Assembly (NCBI RefSeq): GCF_024721315.2
Contig: NZ_JANFAK020000037.1
Location: forward strand, 1 to 62,920
Direction of reading: 5' to 3'
DNA from: Streptomyces sp. Isolate_45
Lineage (GTDB): Bacteria; Actinomycetota; Actinomycetes; Streptomycetales; Streptomycetaceae
DNA: 62,920 bases
Made by a program: the position numbers and the translations under genes. This document shows, piece after piece, positions 50,971 through 59,221 of the stretch; the stretch's first letter is position 1; every line of letters starts with the position of its first letter. The notes under the pieces were generated by a model, which ran no database searches, was not told the origin of the DNA, and worked only from the letters and a program-made list of their open reading frames with translations.

Positions 50971-52344
50971 ATGAACCTGGTTGAAGTGCGCCGCACACCG
51001 CGGCCCGCCGGCCGCCGAGCCGTGTACACGGTCATGGCCGCTTGTTCCGTGCTGGTGGTGTCGCTCGTCGCGGCGGTCAACCTCGCGATCCCCGCACTGG
51101 CGGCGAGCCCCCTCGATCCGTCCGCCGGCCAACTGCTGTGGATCGTCGACACCTACGTGCTGGTCTTCGGCTGCCTGCTGATACCCGCCGGCGCGATCGG
51201 CGACCGACACGGCCGCAAGGGCGCCCTGCTGACAGGGCTGGCCCTGGTCGCCGCCGGCGCCCTGCTGTCCGCCGCGGCCCCGGGCGTGGCCGTCCTCATC
51301 GCCGGACGGGCCGTCACCGGCGTGGGGGCGGCCCTCGTGATGCCGGCCACCCTGTCGCTGATGCTGGAGGTGACCGAACCCGCCGGACGCCCCCAGGCCG
51401 TCGCCGTGTGGACGGCCGCGACCGGCATCGCCGGCGTCGTCGGGAACATCGGCGGCGGCCTCGTCCTGCAGTACCTGCCCTGGCAGGCCCTGTTCCTGGC
51501 CGTCGCACCGGCCGCCGTCGTACTGGGCCTGCTGGCGGCCCGCTTCGCCCCGCGCGGCGAACGGCGCCCCGCGGCACTGGACGCGATCGGCTCGGTCCTG
51601 CTCGTCGCTGCCGCCGCGGCCCTGCTCCACGGCATCATCGAGGGCCCCTCGGCCGGCTGGACCTCGGTCCGGGTGCTCGGCGCGCTCGCCGCGTCGGCCG
51701 TCCTGCTGACCCTGTTCGTGGCCCGCTCGCTGCGCACGGCCCACCCGCTGATCGACCCGCGGCTGTTCCGCAGCCGCAGGCTGCGCGCCGGTTCCCTCGG
51801 TGTCGGCGTCGCGTTCTTCGGGCTGTTCTCGCTGTTCTACGTCAACGCCCAGTACCTCCAGTACGCCAAGGGGTACTCGCCGCTGCTCACGGGCTGCGCG
51901 ATCGTCCCCCTCGCCGTCGGCATGATGGTCGCCTCCCGCCGCAGCATCGCCCTGGCCGCACGCTTCGGTGACGCCGTCGTCGCCGTCGGCCTCGCCGCGA
52001 TCGTCACCGGCCTCTTCCTGATCTCCTTCGCCACCGCCTCCACCCCGTATCCCGTCTACGCGCTCTTCCTCGTGGTCCTCTCCCTGGGCATGGGTCTGTG
52101 CGTCCCCGTCCTGTCCTCGGCGGTCATGACGTCCCTGCCCCAGGACCGGGCCGGCCTCGGCTCGGGCCTGAACGGCGCGACGCGCGAGATCGGCAGCGCC
52201 CTGGGCGTCGGGGTCCTCGGCACCGCCCTCTCCTCCCACGGCTCGCAGGACTTCTCCGAGGCGATGTCCTTCGGCCTGCGCGTCGTCGCCGTCCTGGTGC
52301 TCGCCGGCTCGCTCCTCACCCTGTCCTGGTGGCGCCGCCCGTAG
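50971..52344 (+). CDS. MFS drug-resistance-type transporter (DHA2/EmrB-QacA-like)
   Basis: A 457-residue, highly hydrophobic protein with about 13-14 membrane segments. GDRHGRKGALLTGL is the loop between helices 2 and 3 with the conserved GDR.GRK, and the GRAVTGVGAALVMPATLSLMLEV segment matches motif C of proton-coupled exporters. ATG 50971 has GAAAGA upstream. The divergent LysR gene probably controls it. The substrate is unknown; drug or metabolite export is the usual role. Confidence 0.88.
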   Translation: MNLVEVRRTPRPAGRRAVYTVMAACSVLVVSLVAAVNLAIPALAASPLDPSAGQLLWIVDTYVLVFGCLLIPAGAIGDRHGRKGALLTGLALVAAGALLSAAAPGVAVLIAGRAVTGVGAALVMPATLSLMLEVTEPAGRPQAVAVWTAATGIAGVVGNIGGGLVLQYLPWQALFLAVAPAAVVLGLLAARFAPRGERRPAALDAIGSVLLVAAAAALLHGIIEGPSAGWTSVRVLGALAASAVLLTLFVARSLRTAHPLIDPRLFRSRRLRAGSLGVGVAFFGLFSLFYVNAQYLQYAKGYSPLLTGCAIVPLAVGMMVASRRSIALAARFGDAVVAVGLAAIVTGLFLISFATASTPYPVYALFLVVLSLGMGLCVPVLSSAVMTSLPQDRAGLGSGLNGATREIGSALGVGVLGTALSSHGSQDFSEAMSFGLRVVAVLVLAGSLLTLSWWRRP

Positions 52345-52372
52345 GAACCGCCGGGCTTTCGCCCGGTGCGGC

Positions 52373-52425
52373 GGGAGCGCGTGCCGGACGTCGCGAGGCG
52401 GACGGGAGTTCGACGACAGACCCTA
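52373..52425 (+). repeat. Dispersed intergenic repeat, copy A
   Basis: Bases from GCGCGTGCCGGACG to GACAGACCCTA match copy B (58517-58568, opposite orientation) at 44 of 49 positions. The terminal CCCTA supplies the minus-strand TAG stop of the methyltransferase gene. Confidence 0.7.
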
Positions 52426-53280
52426 GGCGCGGCAGATCAGTTCGCCGTTCAGGACGGAGAACCAGGCGTCGGGGGTCGCGCCCCACGCCTGCCAGGCCCG
52501 GGCGGCGGCGTCCAGGTCGGCGCGGGTGCCGTGGCCGCCGTCCGTGGCGATGGCCGCGTAGGAGGAGGCCGTCGTACGGTCCGCCCACAGGGAGGACCAC
52601 CAGGCGACCTCCTCGGCGGTGGCGTAGCACCAGGCCGTCGCGGACGCGGTGACCTCCGTGAAGCCCGCCGCGCGGGCCCAGGACAGCAGCCGGCGGCCGG
52701 CGTCGGGCTCGCCGCCGTTCGCCCGGGCCACCCGCCGGTACAGGTCCAGCCACTCCTCCAGGCCAGGGGTCGCGGGGTACCAGGTCATCGCCGCGTAGTC
52801 GGCGTCGCGCACGGCCACGATGCCGCCCGGCCTGCACACGCGGCGCATCTCGCGCAGGGCCCGCACCGGGTCGCCGACGTGTTGCAGCACCTGGTGGGCG
52901 TGGACCACGTCGAAGGAGTCGTCGGGGAACTCCAGGGCGTGGACGTCGGCCGTACCGAAGTCGACGGCCCCGGCCAGGCCGCGTTCGGCGGCGTGGGCTC
53001 GGGCCTGCTCGACCACGTCCGCCGCCGCGTCCACGGCCGTCACCCGGCCGCCGGGGGCGACCAGTTCCGCCAGGTCCGCCGTGATCGTGCCGGGTCCGCA
53101 GCCCACGTCCAGCACCCGCATGCCCGCGCGCAGTTCCCCGGTCAGGTAGGCGGCCGAGTTGGCGGCGGTGCGCCAGCGGTGGGAACGCAGCACGGACTCG
53201 TGGTGGCCGTGCGTGTAGACGGCCGTCTCGTGGGTCGTGCGGGCGTCGTTCTCGTGGGTGGCACGGGTGGCGTCGTTCAT
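52423..53280 (-). CDS. Class I SAM-dependent methyltransferase
   Basis: A 285-residue methyltransferase of the UbiE/Methyltransf_11 type. MRVLDVGCGPGTITADLAE is the SAM motif I at about 54-72, motif II is GRVTAVDAA, and FDVVHAHQVLQHVGDP is motif post-I. A start-of-chain stretch of His/Thr/Asp residues (ATHENDARTTHETAVYTHGHHE) is unusual. ATG 53280 has GAGGAGGGG upstream. Its stop codon lies in the end of dispersed repeat copy A. The substrate is not identifiable. Confidence 0.85.
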   Translation of the reverse strand: MNDATRATHENDARTTHETAVYTHGHHESVLRSHRWRTAANSAAYLTGELRAGMRVLDVGCGPGTITADLAELVAPGGRVTAVDAAADVVEQARAHAAERGLAGAVDFGTADVHALEFPDDSFDVVHAHQVLQHVGDPVRALREMRRVCRPGGIVAVRDADYAAMTWYPATPGLEEWLDLYRRVARANGGEPDAGRRLLSWARAAGFTEVTASATAWCYATAEEVAWWSSLWADRTTASSYAAIATDGGHGTRADLDAAARAWQAWGATPDAWFSVLNGELICRA

Positions 53281-53551
53281 GGCGGAACCCCTCCTCGTCG
53301 AAGCGTCGTGATCACGGTAGGGGATTCGACCGACATATGAGACCTGCGTTTTGACATGTGGACACGATGCTTGTCGGGAAAGGTGTGGGGTGGGTGTGCG
53401 GCTGGGGAGGGGAGGCGGCTGCGGCTCGGCGGGCCGCCGCGCGGGCCGACGGGCGCAGTGGCCCGAATGACCGTATAAAGGGCAGGGGTGGGGCCGGTCG
53501 GTGGCAGTCGATGGCAGCGGCAGTGGTGGCGGAAGGCGGAAGGCGGACACA
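53281..53551. other. Divergent intergenic region
   Basis: About 270 bases with no gene. GACATATGAGACC and GACATGTGGAC at 53332-53362 form a loose direct repeat near the methyltransferase promoter; a TATAAA box at 53474-53479 may drive the next gene. Confidence 0.5.
53474..53479 (+). promoter_or_regulatory. TATAAA -10-like box of the PLP-fold gene
   Basis: A rare A/T-only hexamer in this GC-rich DNA, about 72 bases before the GTG; a -35 is not clear. Confidence 0.4.
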
Positions 53552-54820
53552 GTGGCGGGGATGGCCGAAGGGACGACGCACGGCCTGGGCGCGGCCCGGG
53601 CGTGGGGGCCGGTGTCCGTGGGGCGCGGGCCCGTCCGCTACGGACCCCCCGCCCCGGAACCGGGCCTGCCCGCCCTCCCCGAGCTCACCGCCGCCCTGGC
53701 CGGGGCGGCGGACCGGGCCGCCCCCGAGCCGCCGGGCGGTGGAGAGGCCCTGCGCGAGGCCGCCTGCCGGCACTGGGGCCGGCGCGGGCTCGCCACCGCC
53801 CCGGAGAACGTGGCCGCGGGGCCCGGCGCCCCCGCCCTGCTGCTGGCCCTGCTCGGCGCGTACGGGGGCGACGTCATGCTGCCCCGCCCCTGTCCCGCCT
53901 GGTGGACCCCGCAGGTCCGACTGCTGGGACGGCGGGCCTACCACGTGCCGACTCCCGCCGAGTGCGGCGGCGTACCGGACCCGTACGCCCTGCTGGAAAC
54001 CGTACGGAGGGTCCGGGCCGAGGGCGGCGACCCGCGCGTGCTGCTGCTGTCCGTGGCCGACGACCCGACGGGGACCGTGCCCCCGCCCGAGATGCTCCGC
54101 GAGGCCTGCGAGGCGGCGGAGTCCGCGGGCCTGTTCGTGGTCGGCGACGAGAGCTGGCGCGACACCGTCCACCGGCCCCGCGAGACCCTCGTGCTGAGTC
54201 CCGCCGAGATGCTCCCCGACCAGGTCGCCGTCCTCGTCGACCTCTCCGGCGCGCTGCTGCCCGGCGGCTGGCCCGCCGCCGTGCTCCGCCTCCCCGGCAC
54301 CCCGCGCGGCACCTGGCTGCGCGCCCGGACCCTGGACATCCTCACCGCCACCGGCGCCCTGGTCGCGGGGCCCGTCGCCGGGGCGGCCGCGCACGCGCTG
54401 GACGAACCCGACGCGGTCACCGAACGGGCCTACGCGGCCGCCGCCCTCCACGGCACGGTCGCCGCCGCCGCGCACCGGGTGCTGCTGGCCGCCGGGGCTT
54501 TCGCCCGGCCCCCCGAGGCCGGTCGGCACCTGTACGCCGACCTGACGCCGCTGCGTGCCGGACTGGCCCGGCACGGGGTGGGCGACGCGATGGAACTGGA
54601 GGACTGGCTGGGCGCCCGGCTGGGCTCGGCGACGCCCGGCGGCCAACGGTTCGCGGACGACCTGGGAGCGCTGCGCGTACGGCTGTCGACCGGACCGCTG
54701 CTGGGAAGCGGCCCGCGGCAGCGGTTGGCCGCCCTGGAGTCCCCGGACCCCCTGGCCCTGCCGCACGTCCGGGGAGCCCTGGACCTGCTCGGCTCGGTCC
54801 TCGCCGAGCTGGCCGACTGA
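53552..54820 (+). CDS. Aminotransferase-fold protein lacking the PLP lysine
   Basis: A 422-residue fold-type I protein. The overall order of family landmarks is there: a DDPTGTVPPP loop where NPTG belongs, VVGDESWRDTVH for the aspartate that binds the PLP ring nitrogen, and RVRLSTGPL for the C-terminal arginine. The catalytic lysine of the SK(T)FA segment is replaced: VDLSGALLPGGWPAAVL has G233 in its place, so a Schiff base with PLP cannot form in the usual manner. GTG 53552 has GAAGGCGGA upstream; ATG 53561 and GTG 53501 are alternatives. It precedes an FGE-fold gene and an amidase. Confidence 0.75.
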   Translation: MAGMAEGTTHGLGAARAWGPVSVGRGPVRYGPPAPEPGLPALPELTAALAGAADRAAPEPPGGGEALREAACRHWGRRGLATAPENVAAGPGAPALLLALLGAYGGDVMLPRPCPAWWTPQVRLLGRRAYHVPTPAECGGVPDPYALLETVRRVRAEGGDPRVLLLSVADDPTGTVPPPEMLREACEAAESAGLFVVGDESWRDTVHRPRETLVLSPAEMLPDQVAVLVDLSGALLPGGWPAAVLRLPGTPRGTWLRARTLDILTATGALVAGPVAGAAAHALDEPDAVTERAYAAAALHGTVAAAAHRVLLAAGAFARPPEAGRHLYADLTPLRAGLARHGVGDAMELEDWLGARLGSATPGGQRFADDLGALRVRLSTGPLLGSGPRQRLAALESPDPLALPHVRGALDLLGSVLAELAD

Positions 54821-54847
54821 CCTCCGCCCGTCCTCGAACTCATGTCG

Positions 54848-54853
54848 TAGGAT
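54848..54853 (+). promoter_or_regulatory. TAGGAT -10 box before the FGE-fold gene
   Basis: It ends nine bases before ATG 54863 with no RBS, giving a leaderless or near-leaderless message. Confidence 0.4.
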
Positions 54854-54862
54854 CCCCTGTTC

Positions 54863-55657
54863 ATGGACGCGAGTGCGGAACCGGGGATGATCGCCGTACC
54901 AGCGGGGCGGGTCACCCTGTCGGACCGGCGGACGTCGCGCAGCTGGGCCGTGGACCTCGCGCCGTACCGGATCGCGGCCCTCCCCGTCACCCAGGCCCGG
55001 TACGCGGAGGTCACCGGACTGCGGCCCAGCGCCGCCCGGGGTGACCGACTGCCCGTCGAGAGCGTGTCCTGGTGGGACGCCGTCCGGTTCTGCGACGCGC
55101 TGTCGGAGAGCGAGGGCCTCACACCCGTCCACCGCCTCCACCCCGACGGCGAGGGCGTCGACCGCGATGAATCCGCCGACGGGTACCGGCTGCCGACCGA
55201 GGCCGAGTGGGAGCACGCCTGCCGGGCCGGCACCACCGGACCGCACTACGGGCCCCTCGACGAGATCGCCTGGTACCGCGGCAACTCACGGGAACGCGTC
55301 CACGAGGTGGGCGGCAGGCTCCCCAATGCGTGGGGCCTGTACGACATGCTCGGGAACGTCTGGAACTGGTGCTGGGACGTCTACGACCCGGAGGTCTACG
55401 GGAGTTACCGGGTGCTGCGCGGCGGCGGCTGGTTCGACGAACACTGGAGCTGCCGGGCCTCCGCGCGCCGCCGCAGCCACCCGACCTTCCGGGTGGAGGA
55501 CGTCGGCTTCCGCGTGGCGCGCTCCATGCCCGGCATCACGAGCACGGCCGGGCGGGGCGTCGGGGCAGGACGGGCCGGAGAGGCCGGAGAGGCCGAACAC
55601 GTCGGACAGGCCGAACAGGTCGGACAACATGGGGAGGACGTCGATGGACGACCGTGA
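54863..55657 (+). CDS. FGE/SUMF1-fold protein (formylglycine-generating-enzyme family)
   Basis: A 264-residue member of the sulfatase-modifying-factor fold. Landmarks are PVESVSWWDAVRFCDALSE, YRLPTEAEWEHACRAGT, GLYDMLGNVWNWCWD and VLRGGGWFDEHWSCRASARR, ending VGFRVAR. Active FGE has a cysteine pair in the GGS.LC...YC segment; only one Cys (HWSCRAS) is kept here, so it is probably not a classical sulfatase activator. The last 35 residues are a Gly/Glu/Gln-rich, repeated tail (GEAGEAEHVGQAEQVGQ). It overlaps the amidase start by 14 bases. Confidence 0.75.
   Translation: MDASAEPGMIAVPAGRVTLSDRRTSRSWAVDLAPYRIAALPVTQARYAEVTGLRPSAARGDRLPVESVSWWDAVRFCDALSESEGLTPVHRLHPDGEGVDRDESADGYRLPTEAEWEHACRAGTTGPHYGPLDEIAWYRGNSRERVHEVGGRLPNAWGLYDMLGNVWNWCWDVYDPEVYGSYRVLRGGGWFDEHWSCRASARRRSHPTFRVEDVGFRVARSMPGITSTAGRGVGAGRAGEAGEAEHVGQAEQVGQHGEDVDGRP
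55569..55628. repeat. Degenerate short tandem repeats in the FGE-fold gene tail
   Basis: Units of about 9-12 bases of the form GGCCGRAnA recur, coding the EAGEAEHVGQAEQVGQ stretch; slippage is the probable origin. Confidence 0.5.
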
Positions 55658-57053
55658 GCTGGTGTTCCTGGGGGCAGCCCGGCAGGCCGAACTCGTGCGG
55701 GCCGGAAAGGTGTCGGCACGCCGGTTGGTGGAGGCGACGCTGCGCAGGGCCGAGCGGCTGGACCACCTCGGCGCCTTCCGCGTGCTGCTCGCGGAACGCG
55801 CCCTGGCCGAGGCGGACGCCCGCGACGCCGCGCTCGCGGCGGGCGGGCCCGGCGCGGACGGACCGCTGCTCGGCGTCCCCGTCGCGATCAAGGACGAGCT
55901 GGACGTCTCCGGGGAGGTGACCACCTTCGGCGGCGCCGCCAACCTCACGCCGGCCGCGCACGACGCCGAGGCCGTGCGACGACTGCGGGACGCCGGAGCG
56001 GTGATCATCGGGAAGACCACGATGCCCGAGTTCGGCCAGTGGCCGTTCACGGAGTCGGCCGCGCACGGCTATGCCCGCAACCCCTGGAACCCCACGCGCA
56101 CCACCGGCGGGTCCAGCGGGGGCAGCGCCGCCGCCGTCGCCGCCGGTCTCGCCGGCGCCGCGCTCGGCGGCGACGGCGGCGGATCGATCCGGATCCCGGC
56201 AGCCTGCTGCGGTCTGTTCGGCCTCAAGCCGCAGCGCGGCCGCGTCCCCACCGCCCCGCATCCGCACCTCTGGTACGCCCTCGGCACGATCGGACCGCTG
56301 ACCCGCACGGTGCTGGACAGCGCCCTGCTCTACGACGTCCTCAGCGGTCCGGCCGAAGGGGACCGCTGGACGGCGCGACCCGCCCGGACGAGCTTCGTCC
56401 ACGCGGCGTCGACGGAACCCGGCAGGCTGCGGATCGGCTACTCGGCCACCCCCGCCGTGTTCGGGGTGCGCCCGCATCCCGAACACGTCGCCGCCCTCGA
56501 CGACACCGTACGGATCCTGCGCGAACTCGGGCACGACGTACGGGAGGTGGACCCCCGCTACCCCGACACCACGGCGGCCTTCGTGGCGCAGTTCTGCGGG
56601 GGCGTGCGCGCCGAGGCGGCGGCCGTGGAACGGCCCGAGCTCCTGGAGCGGCGGACCCGCAGCACGCTGCGGCTGGCCCGGCCGGTGTCCGGGGCCGTGG
56701 TGGAACGGGCCGTCCGCGCGGGCGAACGGCTGGCGGCGAGGGCCGGTCGTTGCTTCGCCGGGGCGGATCTGCTGCTCACGCCGACCCTGGCCGCCCGGCC
56801 CCGGGACGTCGGATCGCTCGACGGGGTGGGGACGGTCGGCGCGATGGTCCGCTCGCTCCCGATGATCGCCTACACCGCCCTGTGGAACGTCACCGGTCAC
56901 CCCGCGGCCTCCGTCCCGGCCGGCTTCGGCTCGGACGGACTCCCGCTCGCCGTCCAACTGGTCGGCAGGGAACACCAGGAGACGACCGTCCTCCAGGTCG
57001 CGGCCCAGCTCGAAGCCGTCCGTCCCTGGGCCCACCGGACCCCCGGCCCGTGA
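55644..57053 (+). CDS. Amidase of the amidase-signature family
   Basis: A 469-residue Ser-cisSer-Lys amidase. The triad is K83 (VAIKDELDV), S158 (GGSSGGSAAAV) and S181 (GDGGGSIRIPAACCG). The VGREHQETTVLQVA C-terminus is the usual end. ATG 55644 follows a GGGGAGGA RBS at 5 bases; it overlaps the previous gene by 14 bases. The substrate may be an aliphatic or aryl amide; the family also includes GatA and fatty-amide hydrolases, but no GatB/C genes are here. Confidence 0.9.
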   Translation: MDDRELVFLGAARQAELVRAGKVSARRLVEATLRRAERLDHLGAFRVLLAERALAEADARDAALAAGGPGADGPLLGVPVAIKDELDVSGEVTTFGGAANLTPAAHDAEAVRRLRDAGAVIIGKTTMPEFGQWPFTESAAHGYARNPWNPTRTTGGSSGGSAAAVAAGLAGAALGGDGGGSIRIPAACCGLFGLKPQRGRVPTAPHPHLWYALGTIGPLTRTVLDSALLYDVLSGPAEGDRWTARPARTSFVHAASTEPGRLRIGYSATPAVFGVRPHPEHVAALDDTVRILRELGHDVREVDPRYPDTTAAFVAQFCGGVRAEAAAVERPELLERRTRSTLRLARPVSGAVVERAVRAGERLAARAGRCFAGADLLLTPTLAARPRDVGSLDGVGTVGAMVRSLPMIAYTALWNVTGHPAASVPAGFGSDGLPLAVQLVGREHQETTVLQVAAQLEAVRPWAHRTPGP

Positions 57054-57077
57054 CCCCCGGCACCGGCGGGGCGGCGC

Positions 57078-57704
57078 CTACCGTCGTGCCCGCCGCCACA
57101 CGGCCGGGCCCGCGCTGATCAGCAGGGTGAGGCCGACGGCCAGCGCCACGCCCTTCCACGGCTCGGAGAACAGCGACCCGCCCAGGATTCCGATCAGTCC
57201 GTACGTCGCCGCCCAGGCGAGGCAGGCCGGGGCGTCGCCCCGGGCGAAGCGCCGCAGCGGCATCCCGGCCAGCAGGCAGGCCAGCATCACCGGGATCCGG
57301 CCCGCCGGGACCAGCCGCGACAGCACCAGTACCGTGACGCCGTTCTCGTCGAGCTTCGCCTGCGCCCGCTCCAGCCGCTCCGGCGTGGCCCGGCCGCGCA
57401 GCGACTCCAGCCACCGTGAGCCGCCGCGCGAACGCACCCCGCGCCGACCCAGCCAGTACAGCGTGACGTCCCCGAGGAACGCCGCCGACGCGGACACTCC
57501 GAAGACCAGCAACAGCCCGAAGGGCCAAGGCTGGTGGTGGAACGCCACCACGGCCGCCGTACTCACCAGAGCCCCCGTCGGGATCACCGGCACCAGCGCG
57601 CCCAACGCCACCAGCACGAACAGCGCCGGGTACCCGACCGCCTGCTGGGTGGTCTCCGGCGGCACCTGACCGGCGGCCGACGCCGCCTCCCGCCACGGGA
57701 TCAC
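57078..57704 (-). CDS. DedA-family membrane protein
   Basis: A 208-residue protein with about five hydrophobic segments. VIPTGALVSTAAVVAFHHQPW and RLVPAGRIPVMLACLLAGMPLRRF are the family signatures; the E/T and R residues fit the SNARE-associated Golgi-domain core. DedA proteins flip or translocate lipids and keep the membrane energised. It overlaps the metallo-hydrolase stop by 4 bases and follows it on the same strand. Confidence 0.85.
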   Translation of the reverse strand: MIPWREAASAAGQVPPETTQQAVGYPALFVLVALGALVPVIPTGALVSTAAVVAFHHQPWPFGLLLVFGVSASAAFLGDVTLYWLGRRGVRSRGGSRWLESLRGRATPERLERAQAKLDENGVTVLVLSRLVPAGRIPVMLACLLAGMPLRRFARGDAPACLAWAATYGLIGILGGSLFSEPWKGVALAVGLTLLISAGPAVWRRARR

Positions 57705-58477
57705 GGAAGCCGCACCCGCTCCCCGTGGGCCGGCACGCGTACCGTCACCTTCGGCGCGAGCCGCAGCGCGTGCCGGGCGAACTCCTCGCCGGGCGCGTGG
57801 AACTCGTGCGGGCGCACCGCGTCCATGCCGATCGGCCAGTACGTCCCGTAGTGCACCGGCACCGCCGCCGCGGGAGCCAGGTCCGCCAGCGCCCGCGCCG
57901 CCCGCTCCGCGTCCAGGTGCCCCGGCCCCAGGTACGGCCCCCAGCCGCCCACCGGCAGCAGCGCCACGTCCACCGGCCCGACCTCCTCGGCCATCGTGTC
58001 GAACAGGCCCGTGTCCCCGGCGAAGTACGTCCGCGACGCGCCCTCGACGACGTACCCGAGCGCGGGCGACCGTTGCGGCCCGAACGGCAGTCGCCGCCCG
58101 TCGTGCCGCGCACTGACCACCCGTACCCGCACGTCGTCCCGTACGGCGACCTCGTCGCCCGGGGCCACCTCCGCCAGCACCAGGTCACGCAGCTCGGCGA
58201 GCCGCTCCAGACCCGGCACCGCCCGGCGCGCCCCGCGCGGCACCAACAGCCGGGTACCGCGCGGCACGCGGGCCAGGGACGGCAGGTGCAGGTGGTCGGA
58301 GTGCAGGTGCGACACCAGCACCACGTCGGCCCGGGCCGCCTCGGGCGGGGGCGGCGCCCCGCGTCGCCGCCGCAGGTGCGCGAGCCGACGGGCGAACAGC
58401 GGATCGGTCAGCAGCCGCACCCCCGAGTCCCGCACCGTGCACGTCGCGTGTCCCCACCAGGTGATCTCGACCGACAC
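57701..58477 (-). CDS. Metallo-beta-lactamase-fold hydrolase (UlaG-like)
   Basis: A 258-residue hydrolase. The zinc motif HxHxDH is H57-L-H59-S-D61-H62 (VSHLHSDHLHL), with YFAGDTGLFDTM and VPVHYGTYWP for the remaining ligands. The N-terminus ITWWGHATCTVR is shared with UlaG and with N-acyl-phosphatidylethanolamine phospholipase D-like proteins. Coupled to the DedA gene by a 4-base overlap, so a lipid-related role is conceivable. Confidence 0.88.
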   Translation of the reverse strand: MSVEITWWGHATCTVRDSGVRLLTDPLFARRLAHLRRRRGAPPPPEAARADVVLVSHLHSDHLHLPSLARVPRGTRLLVPRGARRAVPGLERLAELRDLVLAEVAPGDEVAVRDDVRVRVVSARHDGRRLPFGPQRSPALGYVVEGASRTYFAGDTGLFDTMAEEVGPVDVALLPVGGWGPYLGPGHLDAERAARALADLAPAAAVPVHYGTYWPIGMDAVRPHEFHAPGEEFARHALRLAPKVTVRVPAHGERVRLP

Positions 58478-58516
58478 CCCGGCCCTCCCTCCCTCGGTCC
58501 CCGCTCCTCCCGAGCT

Positions 58517-58568
58517 TAGGGCCTGTCGTCACACTCCCGTCTGCCTCACGACGTCCGGCACGCGCCCC
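58517..58568 (-). repeat. Dispersed intergenic repeat, copy B
   Basis: Reverse-complement copy of 52373-52425, 44 of 49 positions identical from GCGCGTGCC to CCCTA. It lies in the divergent region before the recombinase-like gene. Confidence 0.7.
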
Positions 58569-58653
58569 CAGGCGCGCCCGGAGCGATACGCGCGGACGCG
58601 GCCCTCCCGGATCCGATCCTCGCGGTCCCCTCCTCCGCGGGCCCGGATCGGAG

Positions 58654-58659
58654 TAGGGT
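58654..58659 (+). promoter_or_regulatory. TAGGGT -10 box giving a near-leaderless transcript
   Basis: Eight bases separate it from ATG 58668. Confidence 0.45.
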
Positions 58660-58667
58660 CGGGCGCC

Positions 58668-59072
58668 ATGGATGAGCTGCGCGTGGCCGCGATCGCCAGC
58701 CTGGCCCCGCTTGAGGAACTCGACACCGATCCCTTCGCCGTGGACACCCGGAGCCAGCACGCCATGTGCGCGCGCTGGGCTGCCGACCAGGGCTACGTGG
58801 TCACCCGGCACCTGCTCTTCTACGGGCTGCGGGCCGACCACTGCGGACTGTGGTGCGACGTCGACGCCGGCCAGATCGACCTGTTCGTCGCCCCCAACAG
58901 GCGGGTCCTGGCCCGGGCGCTGAGCTCGGTCGACGAGTTCGCCGCCGAGTGCGAACGGCGCGGCGTACGGCTGGAGACCGCCGGGCTCGACGAACCGCAT
59001 TACACCTCGGCGATGAAGGCCGAGGTGCACCGACGGCTCTCCATGCCGACCGCCGGCTACGACGGCACGTAG
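58668..59072 (+). CDS. Small protein resembling a serine-recombinase catalytic domain without its serine
   Basis: A 134-residue protein with no recognised name. RVAAIASLAPLEELD aligns with the RVAIYARVSTDEQ start of resolvase/invertase domains, with alanine where the nucleophilic serine belongs. AVDTRSQHAMCARWAADQGYVV then matches the SVETQ...C..WA...GY.V stretch, and NRRVLARALSSVDEFAAECERRGVRLET the helix before the active-site end. There is no DNA-binding tail. Leaderless promoter nearby. It may be a domesticated relic or a regulatory decoy; homology is judged by eye only. Confidence 0.6.
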   Translation: MDELRVAAIASLAPLEELDTDPFAVDTRSQHAMCARWAADQGYVVTRHLLFYGLRADHCGLWCDVDAGQIDLFVAPNRRVLARALSSVDEFAAECERRGVRLETAGLDEPHYTSAMKAEVHRRLSMPTAGYDGT

Positions 59073-59221
59073 ACCTCCCCTCCGCACCCCCACGGCCCGG
59101 CCCCACCCGCCGTACGTCCGTGCGGCACCCGTGTCCACCGCACCGCCCCACCGGCCTGTGCGACGCTGGCCGGAGGGGTCGCCGACGGTGCGCGGCCCGG
59201 GACGGAAGACGGGGAACGGGC

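Noticed and set aside
52373..58568. Transposable element bounded by the two repeat copies
   Set aside because: The 6-kb interval holds ordinary metabolic genes and no transposase, and the two copies are 10 percent diverged.
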